A stretch of 15,452 nucleotides of DNA from Serpentinimonas sp. (GCA_025458665.1 JALOSG010000039.1:1-15452); one strand, 5' to 3'; positions 1 through 7,171 are shown, counted from the stretch's first letter. Notes: generated by a model from the sequence alone, not told the origin. A program made the numbers and translations.

Positions 1-126
1 CACCCGAAGAAGAACTTCCGCCTCAAACAGAAGGCGGTGCCTCAGTGGTTCAAATCTCGCACGGGCACCCGTACCCGGGCGCAGTCCGGTGCGGCCCGCG
101 TAGCCCGCTTCCGTCCCAAGCGCTGA
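1..126 (+). CDS. tatB: Sec-independent translocase protein TatB, C-terminal end (partial)
   Basis: The window opens inside this gene; 41 codons and a TGA stop remain. The visible tail is strongly basic, rich in Arg and Lys, with an Arg-Phe-Arg-Pro-Lys-Arg end. It matches the tail I know from Burkholderiales TatB. TatB is a single-span inner-membrane protein that, with TatC, forms the receptor for twin-arginine signal peptides. The membrane helix and amphipathic helix that would prove the family lie upstream of the window, so the call rests on the tail and on tatC starting 22 bases downstream, the usual tatABC order. Confidence 0.85.
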   Translation, partial: HPKKNFRLKQKAVPQWFKSRTGTRTRAQSGAARVARFRPKR

Positions 127-148
127 ACAGGCCCTCACTCTTCCCCAC

Positions 149-928
149 ATGTCCGACCCCTCCAAGCCCGACGAACTGGCTGGCACCGAGCAGCCCTTCG
201 TGCAGCACCTCATGGAGTTGCGCGACCGCCTGCTCTACTGCATGGCAGGCGTGGCGCTGTGCATGATCGCGCTGGCCGTCTGGCCGGGGCCCAGCGGCCT
301 GATCGATCTGATTGCGGTGCCCATACGCGCCCACATGCCTCCGGACTCACGGCTCATCGCGGTCGGCGTGTTTTCGCCTTTCTTTGTGCCTTTGAAGGTA
401 CTGATGATGGCAGCCATCCTGCTGGCACTGCCCTGGCTGATGTACCAGATGTGGGCTTTCGTCGCCCCCGGCCTGTACAGCCACGAAAAGCGTTTTGCCT
501 TTCCGCTCATCGTGCTCGGCAGCCTGCTGGCCTACACCGGTATCGCGTTCGTGCAGTTCTTCGTGCTGGACAAGATGTTCGGTTTCATCCAGAACTTCAC
601 CCCAGAGAGCGTCGCCGCCACCCCCGATATCGCCTCTTACGTAGAGGCCATCCTGTCGCTGTATCTCGCGTTCGGACTCGCGTTCCAGGTGCCTATCGTG
701 GTCATTCTGCTGGTCCGCTTTGGCATGGTCACCATCGAAAAGCTCAAGGCGTTCCGTGGCTACTTCATCGTCGTCGCGTTCGTCATTGCGGCGATCGTCA
801 CGCCACCCGATGTGATTTCACAGTTGGCGCTGGCCATTCCCATGTGCATCCTCTACGAGGTCGGTATCTGGGGCGCCCGCTGGTTTGCCAAGGTAAAACC
901 GCCCGAAGAAACCGATCCGCAGGCCTGA
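149..928 (+). CDS. tatC: Sec-independent protein translocase TatC
   Basis: TatC is the core of the twin-arginine translocase: an inner-membrane protein with six spans that binds the twin-arginine signal and recruits TatA. The product is 259 residues, normal for the family. It shows the N-terminal signature H20-L-M-E-L-R-D-R-L, whose E23 corresponds to the signal-binding Glu15 of E. coli. It also has the first periplasmic-loop region around P77-F-F-V-P-L-K, the cytoplasmic loop F104-V-A-P-G-L-Y-S-H-E113 (E. coli F94/E103), and a late V-T-P-P-D motif (217-221). Hydrophobic segments lie roughly at 28-46, 78-100, 116-140, 165-190, 203-219 and 224-240. The ATG at 149 gives a TatC start at the expected place, although no clear Shine-Dalgarno sequence precedes it; translation may be coupled to tatB. 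A Tat substrate, the Rieske protein, is encoded about 3.4 kb downstream. Confidence 0.97.
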   Translation: MSDPSKPDELAGTEQPFVQHLMELRDRLLYCMAGVALCMIALAVWPGPSGLIDLIAVPIRAHMPPDSRLIAVGVFSPFFVPLKVLMMAAILLALPWLMYQMWAFVAPGLYSHEKRFAFPLIVLGSLLAYTGIAFVQFFVLDKMFGFIQNFTPESVAATPDIASYVEAILSLYLAFGLAFQVPIVVILLVRFGMVTIEKLKAFRGYFIVVAFVIAAIVTPPDVISQLALAIPMCILYEVGIWGARWFAKVKPPEETDPQA

Positions 929-968
929 CCACTACCCGCCACTACCCGCCACTACCCGCCACTACCCG
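929..968. repeat. Four tandem copies of a 10-bp unit
   Basis: Directly after the tatC stop codon the decamer CCACTACCCG is repeated four times without mismatch (929-938, 939-948, 949-958, 959-968). The unit equals about one helical turn and is not a multiple of three, so it is consistent with non-coding DNA. It lies in the 99-base gap between the convergent tatC and protease genes. Copy number probably varies by strand slippage. No function can be assigned from sequence. Confidence 0.95.
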
Positions 969-978
969 CGAGGCTGCA

Positions 979-997
979 GCGCGCCAGACCAGCGCGC
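979..997. terminator. Possible bidirectional hairpin between convergent genes
   Basis: GCGCGC at 979-984 pairs with GCGCGC at 992-997 around a 7-base loop. A second perfect 10-bp palindrome (GGTGCGCACC, 1007-1016) follows. Both lie between the tatC and protease stop codons, where terminators for both strands are expected. Neither has a T tract, so intrinsic termination is unproven; Rho-dependent ends are just as likely. Confidence 0.3.
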
Positions 998-1027
998 GCC
1001 TCCGAGGGTGCGCACCACTGAGGCGGT

Positions 1028-2164
1028 TTACCTCGCTTCGCGCTGAGACGGCCGCCGCCCTGGGGTCACCATCACGGTCTCCGCACCGCCCCGGCGCAGC
1101 ACTTCCAAAGCGCTAGGCTCACCGGGTCGCAGCGCGGCCACGGCACCCAGCAGGCTAGGGACGTCCGTGACGGCCTGCCCGTTGACAGTGGATATCACGT
1201 CCCCCGGGCGAATACCGGCCTGGGCAGCAGGACCATTCTGCAAAACCCCTGTGATGATCACTCCGCGCTGGGCTTCTATGCCGAAGTGCTGGGCCAGATC
1301 GGCAGTCAGGGGCTGGGGTTCTACACCGATCCAGCCGCGCGTGACCTCGCCGTCACGAACGATCGACTCCAGCACGAAACGCGTGGTGGAAGTGGGAATG
1401 GCAAACCCGATTCCCATGGAGCCGCCAGAGCGCGAGTAAATGGCCGTGTTGATCCCCATCAGGTGGCCCTGTACATCCACCAGCGCGCCGCCCGAGTTGC
1501 CTGGGTTGATGGCGGCATCCGTCTGGATGAAGTTTTCGAACGTATTGATGCCCAGTTGGGAACGCCCCAGAGCACTCACGATGCCGCTGGTCACAGTCTG
1601 GCCCACCCCGAATGGATTCCCTATGGCCAGCACCACGTCGCCCACTTCGAGCAAGTCCGAGTTGCCGAGAGTGATCACCGGCAGGCCGCCGAGCTCTATC
1701 TTCAGCACCGCCAGATCGGTCTCCGGGTCGGTCCCAATCACCTGCGCCAGAACTTTGCGGCCATCGCTGAGCTGAACCTCGATCTCATCGGCTTCGGCAA
1801 TCACATGGTGGTTGGTCAGAATGTATCCCGCCGGACTCACGATCACTCCCGAGCCCAGGCCGGTTTGCGGCCTTGCCTGTTCACCGAAGAAAAACTGAAA
1901 CCAGGGGTCCCCGGCGTGCGGGTTGCGGGCGGTCTTGCTGGTGCTGATGCTCACCACCGCCGGAGACGCCATACGGGCAGCGCCGCTCAGACTGCTGCTG
2001 GCCACCAGTGCTGGGCGTTCGGTGTCCATCTGCTCGAACACCGGCACCATGGAGGTGAAAGTCGGGGGGCGTGCCAGCCACTGGGGTTTGAGGGTGGCCA
2101 CCACGAAATAGAGCGCCAGCAGTACAGTGACGGATTGGGCAAACAACAACCAGTAGCGTTTCAT
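1028..2164 (-). CDS. degS: DegS/HtrA-type membrane-anchored serine endopeptidase with one PDZ domain
   Basis: A trypsin-like HtrA protease acting in the periplasm on misfolded envelope proteins or as a stress sensor. The 378-residue product has one N-terminal hydrophobic anchor (about 5-24) with no clear signal-peptidase site. The protease domain (about 60-270) has the complete catalytic triad: H120 in T-N-H-H-V, D150 in E-T-D-L-A-V-L-K, and S224 in G-N-S-G-G-A-L. One PDZ domain follows (about 278-365), with G-W-I-G and P-A-A-Q-A-G-I-R-P-G-D. An anchor plus a single PDZ and a length near E. coli DegS (355) fit DegS better than DegP/DegQ, which are soluble and have two PDZ domains. Whether it cleaves an RseA-like anti-sigma factor here is inference. 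It converges on tatC and diverges from the NIF3 gene. Upstream of its ATG I see no strong ribosome binding site. Confidence 0.9.
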   Translation of the reverse strand: MKRYWLLFAQSVTVLLALYFVVATLKPQWLARPPTFTSMVPVFEQMDTERPALVASSSLSGAARMASPAVVSISTSKTARNPHAGDPWFQFFFGEQARPQTGLGSGVIVSPAGYILTNHHVIAEADEIEVQLSDGRKVLAQVIGTDPETDLAVLKIELGGLPVITLGNSDLLEVGDVVLAIGNPFGVGQTVTSGIVSALGRSQLGINTFENFIQTDAAINPGNSGGALVDVQGHLMGINTAIYSRSGGSMGIGFAIPTSTTRFVLESIVRDGEVTRGWIGVEPQPLTADLAQHFGIEAQRGVIITGVLQNGPAAQAGIRPGDVISTVNGQAVTDVPSLLGAVAALRPGEPSALEVLRRGGAETVMVTPGRRPSQREAR

Positions 2165-2380
2165 GGATTACAGCGAGTTCAGGGGGTAGCGGGCCAGAAT
2201 GGGCAGCGGTTCTTTGCCGCACACCATCCTCCAACGCTTTCAGATGGGGCTTGCCCTAGACCTGGTCAAGTGCGCAGGCGCTCAGGCGCAACAGGAGCGC
2301 CAGCCGCCATTGTCTGTGTTTTTTCGCTACCAGCGGCCTCAGCTTGGCGGGTGTTGCGGTGCAGCGCCACAATACAGCCC
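2165..2380. promoter_or_regulatory. Divergent intergenic region between protease and NIF3 genes
   Basis: These 216 bases hold no convincing gene. On the - strand, toward the protease, a TTGACC that could act as a -35 element reads from about 2268 to 2263, but the sequence about 17 bases further on is a poor -10. On the + strand a weak hairpin (GGCGCT 2277-2282 with AGCGCC 2296-2301) and a six-T run near 2320 are not adjacent and do not make a terminator. The best + strand promoter lies at the right edge and is listed separately. Confidence 0.45.
2345..2375 (+). promoter_or_regulatory. Probable promoter of the NIF3-pdxA operon
   Basis: TTGGCG (2345-2350) is a fair -35 element. CACAAT (2369-2374) or ACAATA (2370-2375) is a fair -10, with a spacer of 18 or 19 bases. 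The predicted transcript start falls at about 2381, exactly on the ATG of the NIF3 gene, and no Shine-Dalgarno sequence is visible. If correct, the mRNA is leaderless. Prediction by eye only. Confidence 0.45.
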
Positions 2381-3184
2381 ATGAACCATGGCTCTTCCAA
2401 CCCCTCGCCTCCGCGCGGCGTGCACCGTGCCCAACTGCTTGCGGAGTTCGATGCCTTGTTACAACCAGCGCTGTTCAAGGATTACGGCCCCAACGGGCTG
2501 CAGGTGGAGGGGCGTGCCCAGGTTGGACATGTCGTCAGCGGTGTGACCGCCAGCCGCGCGCTCATCGAGGCCGCCATTGAGGCAGGGGCCGACGCCATCT
2601 TTGTGCACCACGGTCTGTTCTGGCGCGGTCAGGACGGCTGCGTCACCGGCTGGATGAAGCAGCGCCTGGCCCTCCTGCTGCAGCACGACATCAACCTGTA
2701 CGCCTACCACTTGCCGCTGGATGCGCATCCGCATTGGGGCAACAACGTTCAACTGGGCCTGCGGCTGGGGTTCGCCTCCGACATGGCTGCCACGTCCGCA
2801 TGGCAACGCTTCGGCGACCAGAGCCTGGGCTGCCTCGCCGATGTGGAGCCCTGCAGCACCGAGTCGCTCGCCTCGCGGGTGGAACAGATATTGGGCCGTT
2901 GCGTCACCGTGGTGGAGGGCCACACCAGACCGGTTCGCCGCGTGGCGTGGTGTACCGGGGGTGCCCAAGGCTATTTCGAAGCCGCCATTGCTGCGGGTGC
3001 GGATGCCTACATCACCGGGGAGATTTCCGAGCCTCAGGCCCATTACGCCCGCGAGATGGGCGTGAGCTACCTCGCCTGTGGCCACCATGCCACCGAGCGC
3101 TATGGCGCCCCGGCCCTGGCTGGCCAGGTTGCCGCACGGCTGGGCCTGCAGCACACATTCATCGACATCGACAATCCCGCCTGA
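2381..3184 (+). CDS. NIF3-family dinuclear metal-binding protein (YbgI-like)
   Basis: A 267-residue member of the NIF3/YbgI/DUF34 family, hexameric ring proteins with two metal ions per subunit. Their biochemical role is unsettled; some are annotated as GTP cyclohydrolase I type 2-like, which is not established here. The metal ligands line up with those of E. coli YbgI: H76-H77 in F-V-H-H-G-L, D114 in L-P-L-D-A-H, and H235 and E239 in C-G-H-H-A-T-E-R-Y-G. The N-terminal F-K-D-Y-G-P-N-G-L-Q-V-E-G block (32-44) is typical. The start is uncertain: the ATG at 2381 lacks a Shine-Dalgarno sequence, and the first 13 residues (Ser/Pro/Asn-rich) look unconserved. A GTG at 2420 would give V-H-R-A-Q-L-L as the start, nearer to homologues, but also lacks one. 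pdxA follows 13 bases after the stop, so the two are probably co-transcribed. Confidence 0.93.
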   Translation: MNHGSSNPSPPRGVHRAQLLAEFDALLQPALFKDYGPNGLQVEGRAQVGHVVSGVTASRALIEAAIEAGADAIFVHHGLFWRGQDGCVTGWMKQRLALLLQHDINLYAYHLPLDAHPHWGNNVQLGLRLGFASDMAATSAWQRFGDQSLGCLADVEPCSTESLASRVEQILGRCVTVVEGHTRPVRRVAWCTGGAQGYFEAAIAAGADAYITGEISEPQAHYAREMGVSYLACGHHATERYGAPALAGQVAARLGLQHTFIDIDNPA

Positions 3185-3197
3185 GGGGTACACAGAC

Positions 3198-4259
3198 ATG
3201 CATTCCCGCCCTGTAGCCATCACCATGGGCGACCCCGCCGGCATTGGCCCCGAGATTGCCGCCATGCTGTTCCGCCGTCGCCCGGAGTGGTCTGGCCGCT
3301 GCTTCGTGGTGGGCGATCTCGGCACTTTGCGCCGAGCAGCGCTGCTCACTGCCACGGCGGGAGGGCCCTTGCCGCTGGCAGTGCTGGAGTCCCCGGAGAA
3401 TCTGCCCGGGTTGCCGCCGGGGTGCCTCCCGGTGCTCCCACTGTCACGCAGCCTGGAGCCTTCGGTGCCGTTTGGCCAGGTCAGCGCACAGGCCGGCGAG
3501 GCCGCGGCGGCAGCTATCGAATGGGCTGCCCGTGCCGCGTTGCGGGCAGAAGTCTCGGCTGTGGTCACGGCGCCCATCCACAAGGAGGCCCTGGCAGCCG
3601 CCGGAAGGCCGTATCCCGGCCACACAGAATTCCTGCAGGCGCTGGCAGCAGAGCACCACGCTGTGGACGCCAGCCGAATGCCGGTGCGCATGATGCTGTC
3701 CAACCCGGACTTGCGCACCGTCTTGCACACCATTCATGTACCCTTGCGAACAGCCATCGAGGCACTGACCATCCCCTCGTTGCTGCAGACCATCCAGATC
3801 ACCGCGGCCCATTTTGAGCGCTTCTTTCCCCGTCCAGACCGTCCCTGCCGGATCGGCGTCGCCGGGCTCAATCCGCATGCCGGCGAAGGCGGCCTGCTGG
3901 GGCGGGAAGAGATTGAAGTGGTCGCGCCGGCCGTGGCTCTGGCGCGCGCCGAGGGGCTCGACGTGTTCGGTCCGGAGGCCCCGGACACCATCTTTATGCG
4001 GGCGCGGCGCGGCGCCTGCGATGTGGTCATCGCCCTCTACCACGACCAGGGCCTGATTCCTGTGAAGTTGCTGGGCCTGGATAGCGGCGTCAACACCACA
4101 CTGGGCCTGCCCTTTGTCCGTACCAGCCCCGATCACGGAACCGCCTTCGACCTCGCGGGCAAAGGCCTCGCCTCACCCGACAGCCTGTGCGCCGCGGTGG
4201 AGGCGGCCATGTGCTATGCCCCACAAGACCGTGAACCGCGTTCCAGTCCGTTAGAATAG
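3198..4259 (+). CDS. pdxA: 4-hydroxythreonine-4-phosphate dehydrogenase PdxA
   Basis: An NAD-dependent cytoplasmic enzyme that oxidises 4-phosphohydroxy-L-threonine in the DXP-dependent route to pyridoxal 5'-phosphate; its unstable product is condensed by PdxJ. The 353-residue product has T-M-G-D-P-A-G-I-G-P-E-I near the N-terminus and G-H142-T143-E-F (substrate contacts in E. coli). The three metal-binding histidines aligned to E. coli H166, H211 and H266 are H180 (H-V-P-L), H227 (N-P-H-A-G-E-G-G) and H282 (Y-H-D-Q-G). The C-terminal R-T-S-P-D-H-G-T-A-F-D block is present. The ATG at 3198 is chosen because the PdxA N-terminus begins there and GAGGGG (3183-3188) precedes it; an in-frame upstream ATG lies inside the NIF3 gene. 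It is slightly longer than E. coli PdxA (329). A PdxA2-type catabolic paralogue cannot be excluded from sequence alone. Confidence 0.93.
   Translation: MHSRPVAITMGDPAGIGPEIAAMLFRRRPEWSGRCFVVGDLGTLRRAALLTATAGGPLPLAVLESPENLPGLPPGCLPVLPLSRSLEPSVPFGQVSAQAGEAAAAAIEWAARAALRAEVSAVVTAPIHKEALAAAGRPYPGHTEFLQALAAEHHAVDASRMPVRMMLSNPDLRTVLHTIHVPLRTAIEALTIPSLLQTIQITAAHFERFFPRPDRPCRIGVAGLNPHAGEGGLLGREEIEVVAPAVALARAEGLDVFGPEAPDTIFMRARRGACDVVIALYHDQGLIPVKLLGLDSGVNTTLGLPFVRTSPDHGTAFDLAGKGLASPDSLCAAVEAAMCYAPQDREPRSSPLE
4252..4257 (+). promoter_or_regulatory. Probable -10 element for petABC
   Basis: TAGAAT matches the sigma-70 -10 consensus at five of six positions. It spans the last codons of pdxA and shares its final T with the pdxA TAG stop (4257-4259). 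The start of transcription would be about 4264, giving a leader of roughly 75 bases before petA. No good -35 hexamer is visible 16-18 bases upstream, so this is a moderate call. Confidence 0.5.
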
Positions 4260-4339
4260 GGGGCTACCCTGAGCGCGGAACCATTCGTGCGCGCCAGCAT
4301 CCCCTCAAGAACTTCAAGCCCTGTCATTGAAAGATTCCC

Positions 4340-4936
4340 ATGAGCGAAGCACCTGTAGACAACAGCCGCCGGACCTGGCTCATCACCTCTTGCGCCATGG
4401 GTGGCGTTGGCGCAGCGGCAGTCGCCGTGCCCTTCGCAACCTCCTTTGCCCCTTCCGAGCGGGCCAAGGCAGCGGGCGCCTCTGTGGAGTTTGACGTTTC
4501 CGTACTCGCCCCGGGTGAAAAAGCGGTGGTCGAGTGGCGCGGCAAACCCGTCTGGATCATGCGCCGCACGGAAGAGCAGATCGCCTCGCTGGAGGCTGTG
4601 GAGCCCGAACTGGCCGATCCCAATTCCGAACGCACCGCCTACCCGACGCCGGAATACGCGCGCAACCGGCACCGCTCCATAAAGCCCGAGTTCTTTGTAG
4701 GAGTTGGCATCTGCTCCCACCTCGGTTGTTCGCCTATCGATAAGCTTACCCCCGGAGCGCAGCCGTCGTTGCCAGACAACTGGCCGGGCGGCTTCCTATG
4801 CCCTTGCCACGGATCGACTTTCGACGTTGCAGGTCGTGTCTTCAGAAACAAGCCCGCGCCCGATAACCTCGAAGTACCCCCTCACTACTACGCGTCCGAG
4901 ACCGTACTGGTGATTGGCGAAGACCAGGCAGCCTGA
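4340..4936 (+). CDS. petA: Ubiquinol-cytochrome c reductase, Rieske iron-sulfur subunit
   Basis: The 2Fe-2S subunit of the cytochrome bc1 complex; it takes the first electron from ubiquinol at the Qo site and passes it to cytochrome c1. The product has 198 residues. An N-terminal twin-arginine motif (S9-R10-R11-T-W-L-I) is followed by a hydrophobic segment (about 13-38) that stays as the membrane anchor. The cluster-binding boxes are complete: C125-S-H127-L-G-C130 and C154-P-C156-H157-G-S. By homology C125, H127, C154 and H157 hold the cluster and C130/C156 form the disulfide. Rieske proteins of this type are exported folded by Tat, and tatBC is encoded just upstream. The ATG at 4340 has a weak GAAAGA upstream. 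It is first in petA-petB-petC, with 23 bases before petB. Confidence 0.97.
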   Translation: MSEAPVDNSRRTWLITSCAMGGVGAAAVAVPFATSFAPSERAKAAGASVEFDVSVLAPGEKAVVEWRGKPVWIMRRTEEQIASLEAVEPELADPNSERTAYPTPEYARNRHRSIKPEFFVGVGICSHLGCSPIDKLTPGAQPSLPDNWPGGFLCPCHGSTFDVAGRVFRNKPAPDNLEVPPHYYASETVLVIGEDQAA

Positions 4937-4959
4937 CAAGCACTTCACAGAGGACCATC

Positions 4960-6381
4960 ATGGCCGAATTCAAGCAAGTTGCGGCAGACGCGCCGCCGGG
5001 CGAAAAGCTACTCAACTGGGTGGACAACCGCTTTCCCTTGTCCAAGATGTACAAGGAGCACCTGAGCGAGTACTACGCACCCAAGAACTTCAACTTCTGG
5101 TACTTCTTCGGCTCGCTCGCGCTGCTGGTGCTGGTGATCCAGATCGTTACCGGCATTTTCCTGGTCATGCACTACAAGCCCGACGCTTCGCTGAACGCAG
5201 CCGGCGTGCCAGTGGCGTTCGCTTCCGTCGAGTACATCATGCGCGATGTGCCCTGGGGCTGGCTGATCCGTTACATGCACTCCACGGGCGCTTCGGCCTT
5301 CTTCGTGGTGGTGTATCTGCACATGTTCCGGGGCCTCATGTACGGCTCCTACCGCAAGCCGCGCGAGCTGGTCTGGGTGTTCGGTTGTGCCATTTTCCTG
5401 GTGCTGATGGCCGAAGCCTTCATGGGCTACCTGCTGCCCTGGGGCCAGATGTCCTACTGGGGTGCGCAGGTGATCGTGAACCTGTTCTCCGCCATTCCCT
5501 TTGTCGGCCCCGACCTCGCGCTGCTCATCCGGGGTGACTACGTGGTGGGCGATGCCACACTGAACCGCTTCTTCAGCTTCCACGTGATCGCCGTGCCGCT
5601 GGTGCTGCTGGGTCTGGTGGTGGCGCACATCATCGCGCTGCACGAAGTGGGCTCCAACAACCCCGACGGCGTTGAAATCAAAGCCCACAAGGACGCGAAC
5701 GGCAAACCACTGGACGGTATTCCGTTCCACCCCTACTACACCGTGCACGACATTCTGGGTGTCTCGGTGTTCCTGATGGCGTTCTCGGCGGTCGTGTTCT
5801 TCGCCCCTGAGTTCGGTGGTTTCTTCCTGGAGTACAACAACTTCATCCCGGCGGATCCGCTCAAGACGCCGCCCCACATCGCGCCTGTCTGGTACTTCAC
5901 GCCGTTCTATTCCATGCTGCGTGCCGTGACGACCGAGATGATGTACGTGCTCATCCTGTGCGTGGTGGTCGGTGCCTTCCTGGGTGTTCTCAAGTCCCAG
6001 CTGGGCGCCACCGGCAAGGCAGCCATCGTCATTGCCGCGGTGGTGTCCTCTGCGCTGATGCTCAGCATCGACGCCAAGTTCTGGGGCGTGGTTGCCATGG
6101 GCGGCGCGGTCATCATCCTGTTCTTCCTGCCCTGGCTCGACTACAGCCCTGTGCGTTCGATCCGCTACCGTCCCACGTGGCACAAGTACCTCTACGGTCT
6201 CTTTGTGATCAATTTCCTGGTGCTGGGCTACCTCGGCATTCTGCCTACCTCCCCCATAGGTGAGCGCGTATCGCAAGTGGGTACCCTGTTCTACTTCGGC
6301 TTCTTCCTGCTAATGCCCTGGTGGAGCCGGATCGGTGAGTTCAAACCCGAGCCCACGCGCGTCAACTTCGTCCCTCACTGA
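4960..6381 (+). CDS. petB: Ubiquinol-cytochrome c reductase, cytochrome b subunit
   Basis: The membrane core of bc1, carrying hemes bL and bH and both quinone sites. At 473 residues it is a full-length fused cytochrome b, not split as in b6f. The heme ligands are H107 and H121 in the second helix and H208 and H223 in the fourth. The fourth-helix pair is 15 residues apart, as in b6f, rather than 14 as in mitochondrial and alphaproteobacterial cytochrome b. The Qo motif reads P309-V-W-Y312, so the usual Glu of PEWY is Val. P-P-H-I (304-307), W-G-A-Q (167-170) and the R-Y-R-P-T-W-H region (402-408) are typical. About eight to nine hydrophobic spans are visible, plus a C-terminal extension of two spans (around 410-430 and 440-455). 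The start is supported by AGAGGA (4949-4954). Confidence 0.98.
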   Translation: MAEFKQVAADAPPGEKLLNWVDNRFPLSKMYKEHLSEYYAPKNFNFWYFFGSLALLVLVIQIVTGIFLVMHYKPDASLNAAGVPVAFASVEYIMRDVPWGWLIRYMHSTGASAFFVVVYLHMFRGLMYGSYRKPRELVWVFGCAIFLVLMAEAFMGYLLPWGQMSYWGAQVIVNLFSAIPFVGPDLALLIRGDYVVGDATLNRFFSFHVIAVPLVLLGLVVAHIIALHEVGSNNPDGVEIKAHKDANGKPLDGIPFHPYYTVHDILGVSVFLMAFSAVVFFAPEFGGFFLEYNNFIPADPLKTPPHIAPVWYFTPFYSMLRAVTTEMMYVLILCVVVGAFLGVLKSQLGATGKAAIVIAAVVSSALMLSIDAKFWGVVAMGGAVIILFFLPWLDYSPVRSIRYRPTWHKYLYGLFVINFLVLGYLGILPTSPIGERVSQVGTLFYFGFFLLMPWWSRIGEFKPEPTRVNFVPH

Positions 6382-6415
6382 GTACGGCTGAGCGCTACCT
6401 CTGGAGCAATCTGAT

Positions 6416-7171
6416 ATGAAAAAATGGATCATTGGCTGCCTGATGGCGGTGGGCCTCTCCCAGGCTATGGCCGCGGGCAGCACCTTCCCCATGGACAAGG
6501 CGCCGAACCGCACGAACGATATGGCGGCACTGCAGAATGGCGCCAAACTATTCGCGAACTACTGCCTGTCCTGCCACTCCGCATCGTTCATGCGCTACAA
6601 CCGGCTGACCGAAATCGGTCTGACCGAGCGCCAGATCCGCGATAACCTCATGTTTGCCACCGATCGGATCGGTGACACCATGCAGGCCAATATCAACCAG
6701 CGGCAGGCCAAGGAGTGGTTTGGTGCAGCGCCCCCCGACCTGACTTTGGTGGCCCGTTCCCGCGCTGCCATCGGCGGCCACTCGGGCCCGGATTACCTGT
6801 ACACCTTCCTGCGCACCTATTACCGCGACGGTGAAAAACTCACCGGCTGGAACAACCTCGCGTTTCCCAACGTAGGTATGCCCAACCCGCTGTGGGAGTT
6901 GCAGGGTGAACGCCGCCCGATTTTCGAGACCGTCACCAGCCGCGGTCACGAAGTGGAGGTTTTCCGTGGATGGGAAGAAGTAACGCCTGGGGCCATGACT
7001 GCCGCGGAATACGACAATGCCATTGCCGATCTGGTGGGTTTCATGCAGTGGATGGCGGAGCCGGGTCAGAACGACCGCGTCCGCATGGGTGTTCTGGTTC
7101 TGCTCTTCCTCGCGGTATTCACCGTGGTGGCCTGGCGCCTGAACGCAGCCTACTGGAAAGATATCAAGTAA
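6416..7171 (+). CDS. petC: Ubiquinol-cytochrome c reductase, cytochrome c1 subunit
   Basis: The c-type heme subunit of bc1, which accepts electrons from the Rieske centre and reduces soluble cytochrome c on the periplasmic face. The 251-residue product has a Sec-type signal peptide (K2-K3, hydrophobic core, likely cleavage after A-M-A at about 19). The covalent heme-binding motif is C50-L-S-C53-H54, and M155 in N-V-G-M-P is the probable sixth ligand. A single C-terminal membrane anchor spans about 222-241, followed by the short cytoplasmic tail A-A-Y-W-K-D-I-K. TGGAG lies about 10 bases before the ATG. It lies 34 bases after petB and ends the operon; a strong terminator follows. Confidence 0.97.
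   Translation: MKKWIIGCLMAVGLSQAMAAGSTFPMDKAPNRTNDMAALQNGAKLFANYCLSCHSASFMRYNRLTEIGLTERQIRDNLMFATDRIGDTMQANINQRQAKEWFGAAPPDLTLVARSRAAIGGHSGPDYLYTFLRTYYRDGEKLTGWNNLAFPNVGMPNPLWELQGERRPIFETVTSRGHEVEVFRGWEEVTPGAMTAAEYDNAIADLVGFMQWMAEPGQNDRVRMGVLVLLFLAVFTVVAWRLNAAYWKDIK

Noticed and set aside
929..968. CRISPR-like array
   Set aside because: The repeats are 10 bp, directly abutting, with no spacers; this is a simple tandem repeat.
2277..2325. Terminator upstream of NIF3 (hairpin and T6)
   Set aside because: The hairpin (2277-2301) has a 13-base loop and only six pairs, and the T run is about 18 bases away, too far for intrinsic termination.
1286..2380. Upstream extension of the NIF3 frame through the protease gene
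   Set aside because: The extra 365 codons are antisense to the protease, whose catalytic triad and PDZ domain are clear. The NIF3 domain begins only after 2381.
2459..3733. 424-codon - strand frame over NIF3 and pdxA
   Set aside because: It is opposite two genes with complete metal-binding residues and shows no domain of its own.
5008..6276. 422-codon - strand frame inside petB
   Set aside because: The composition is His/Glu/Gln/Arg-rich, as expected from antisense of a hydrophobic membrane protein. No motif is seen and petB is certain.
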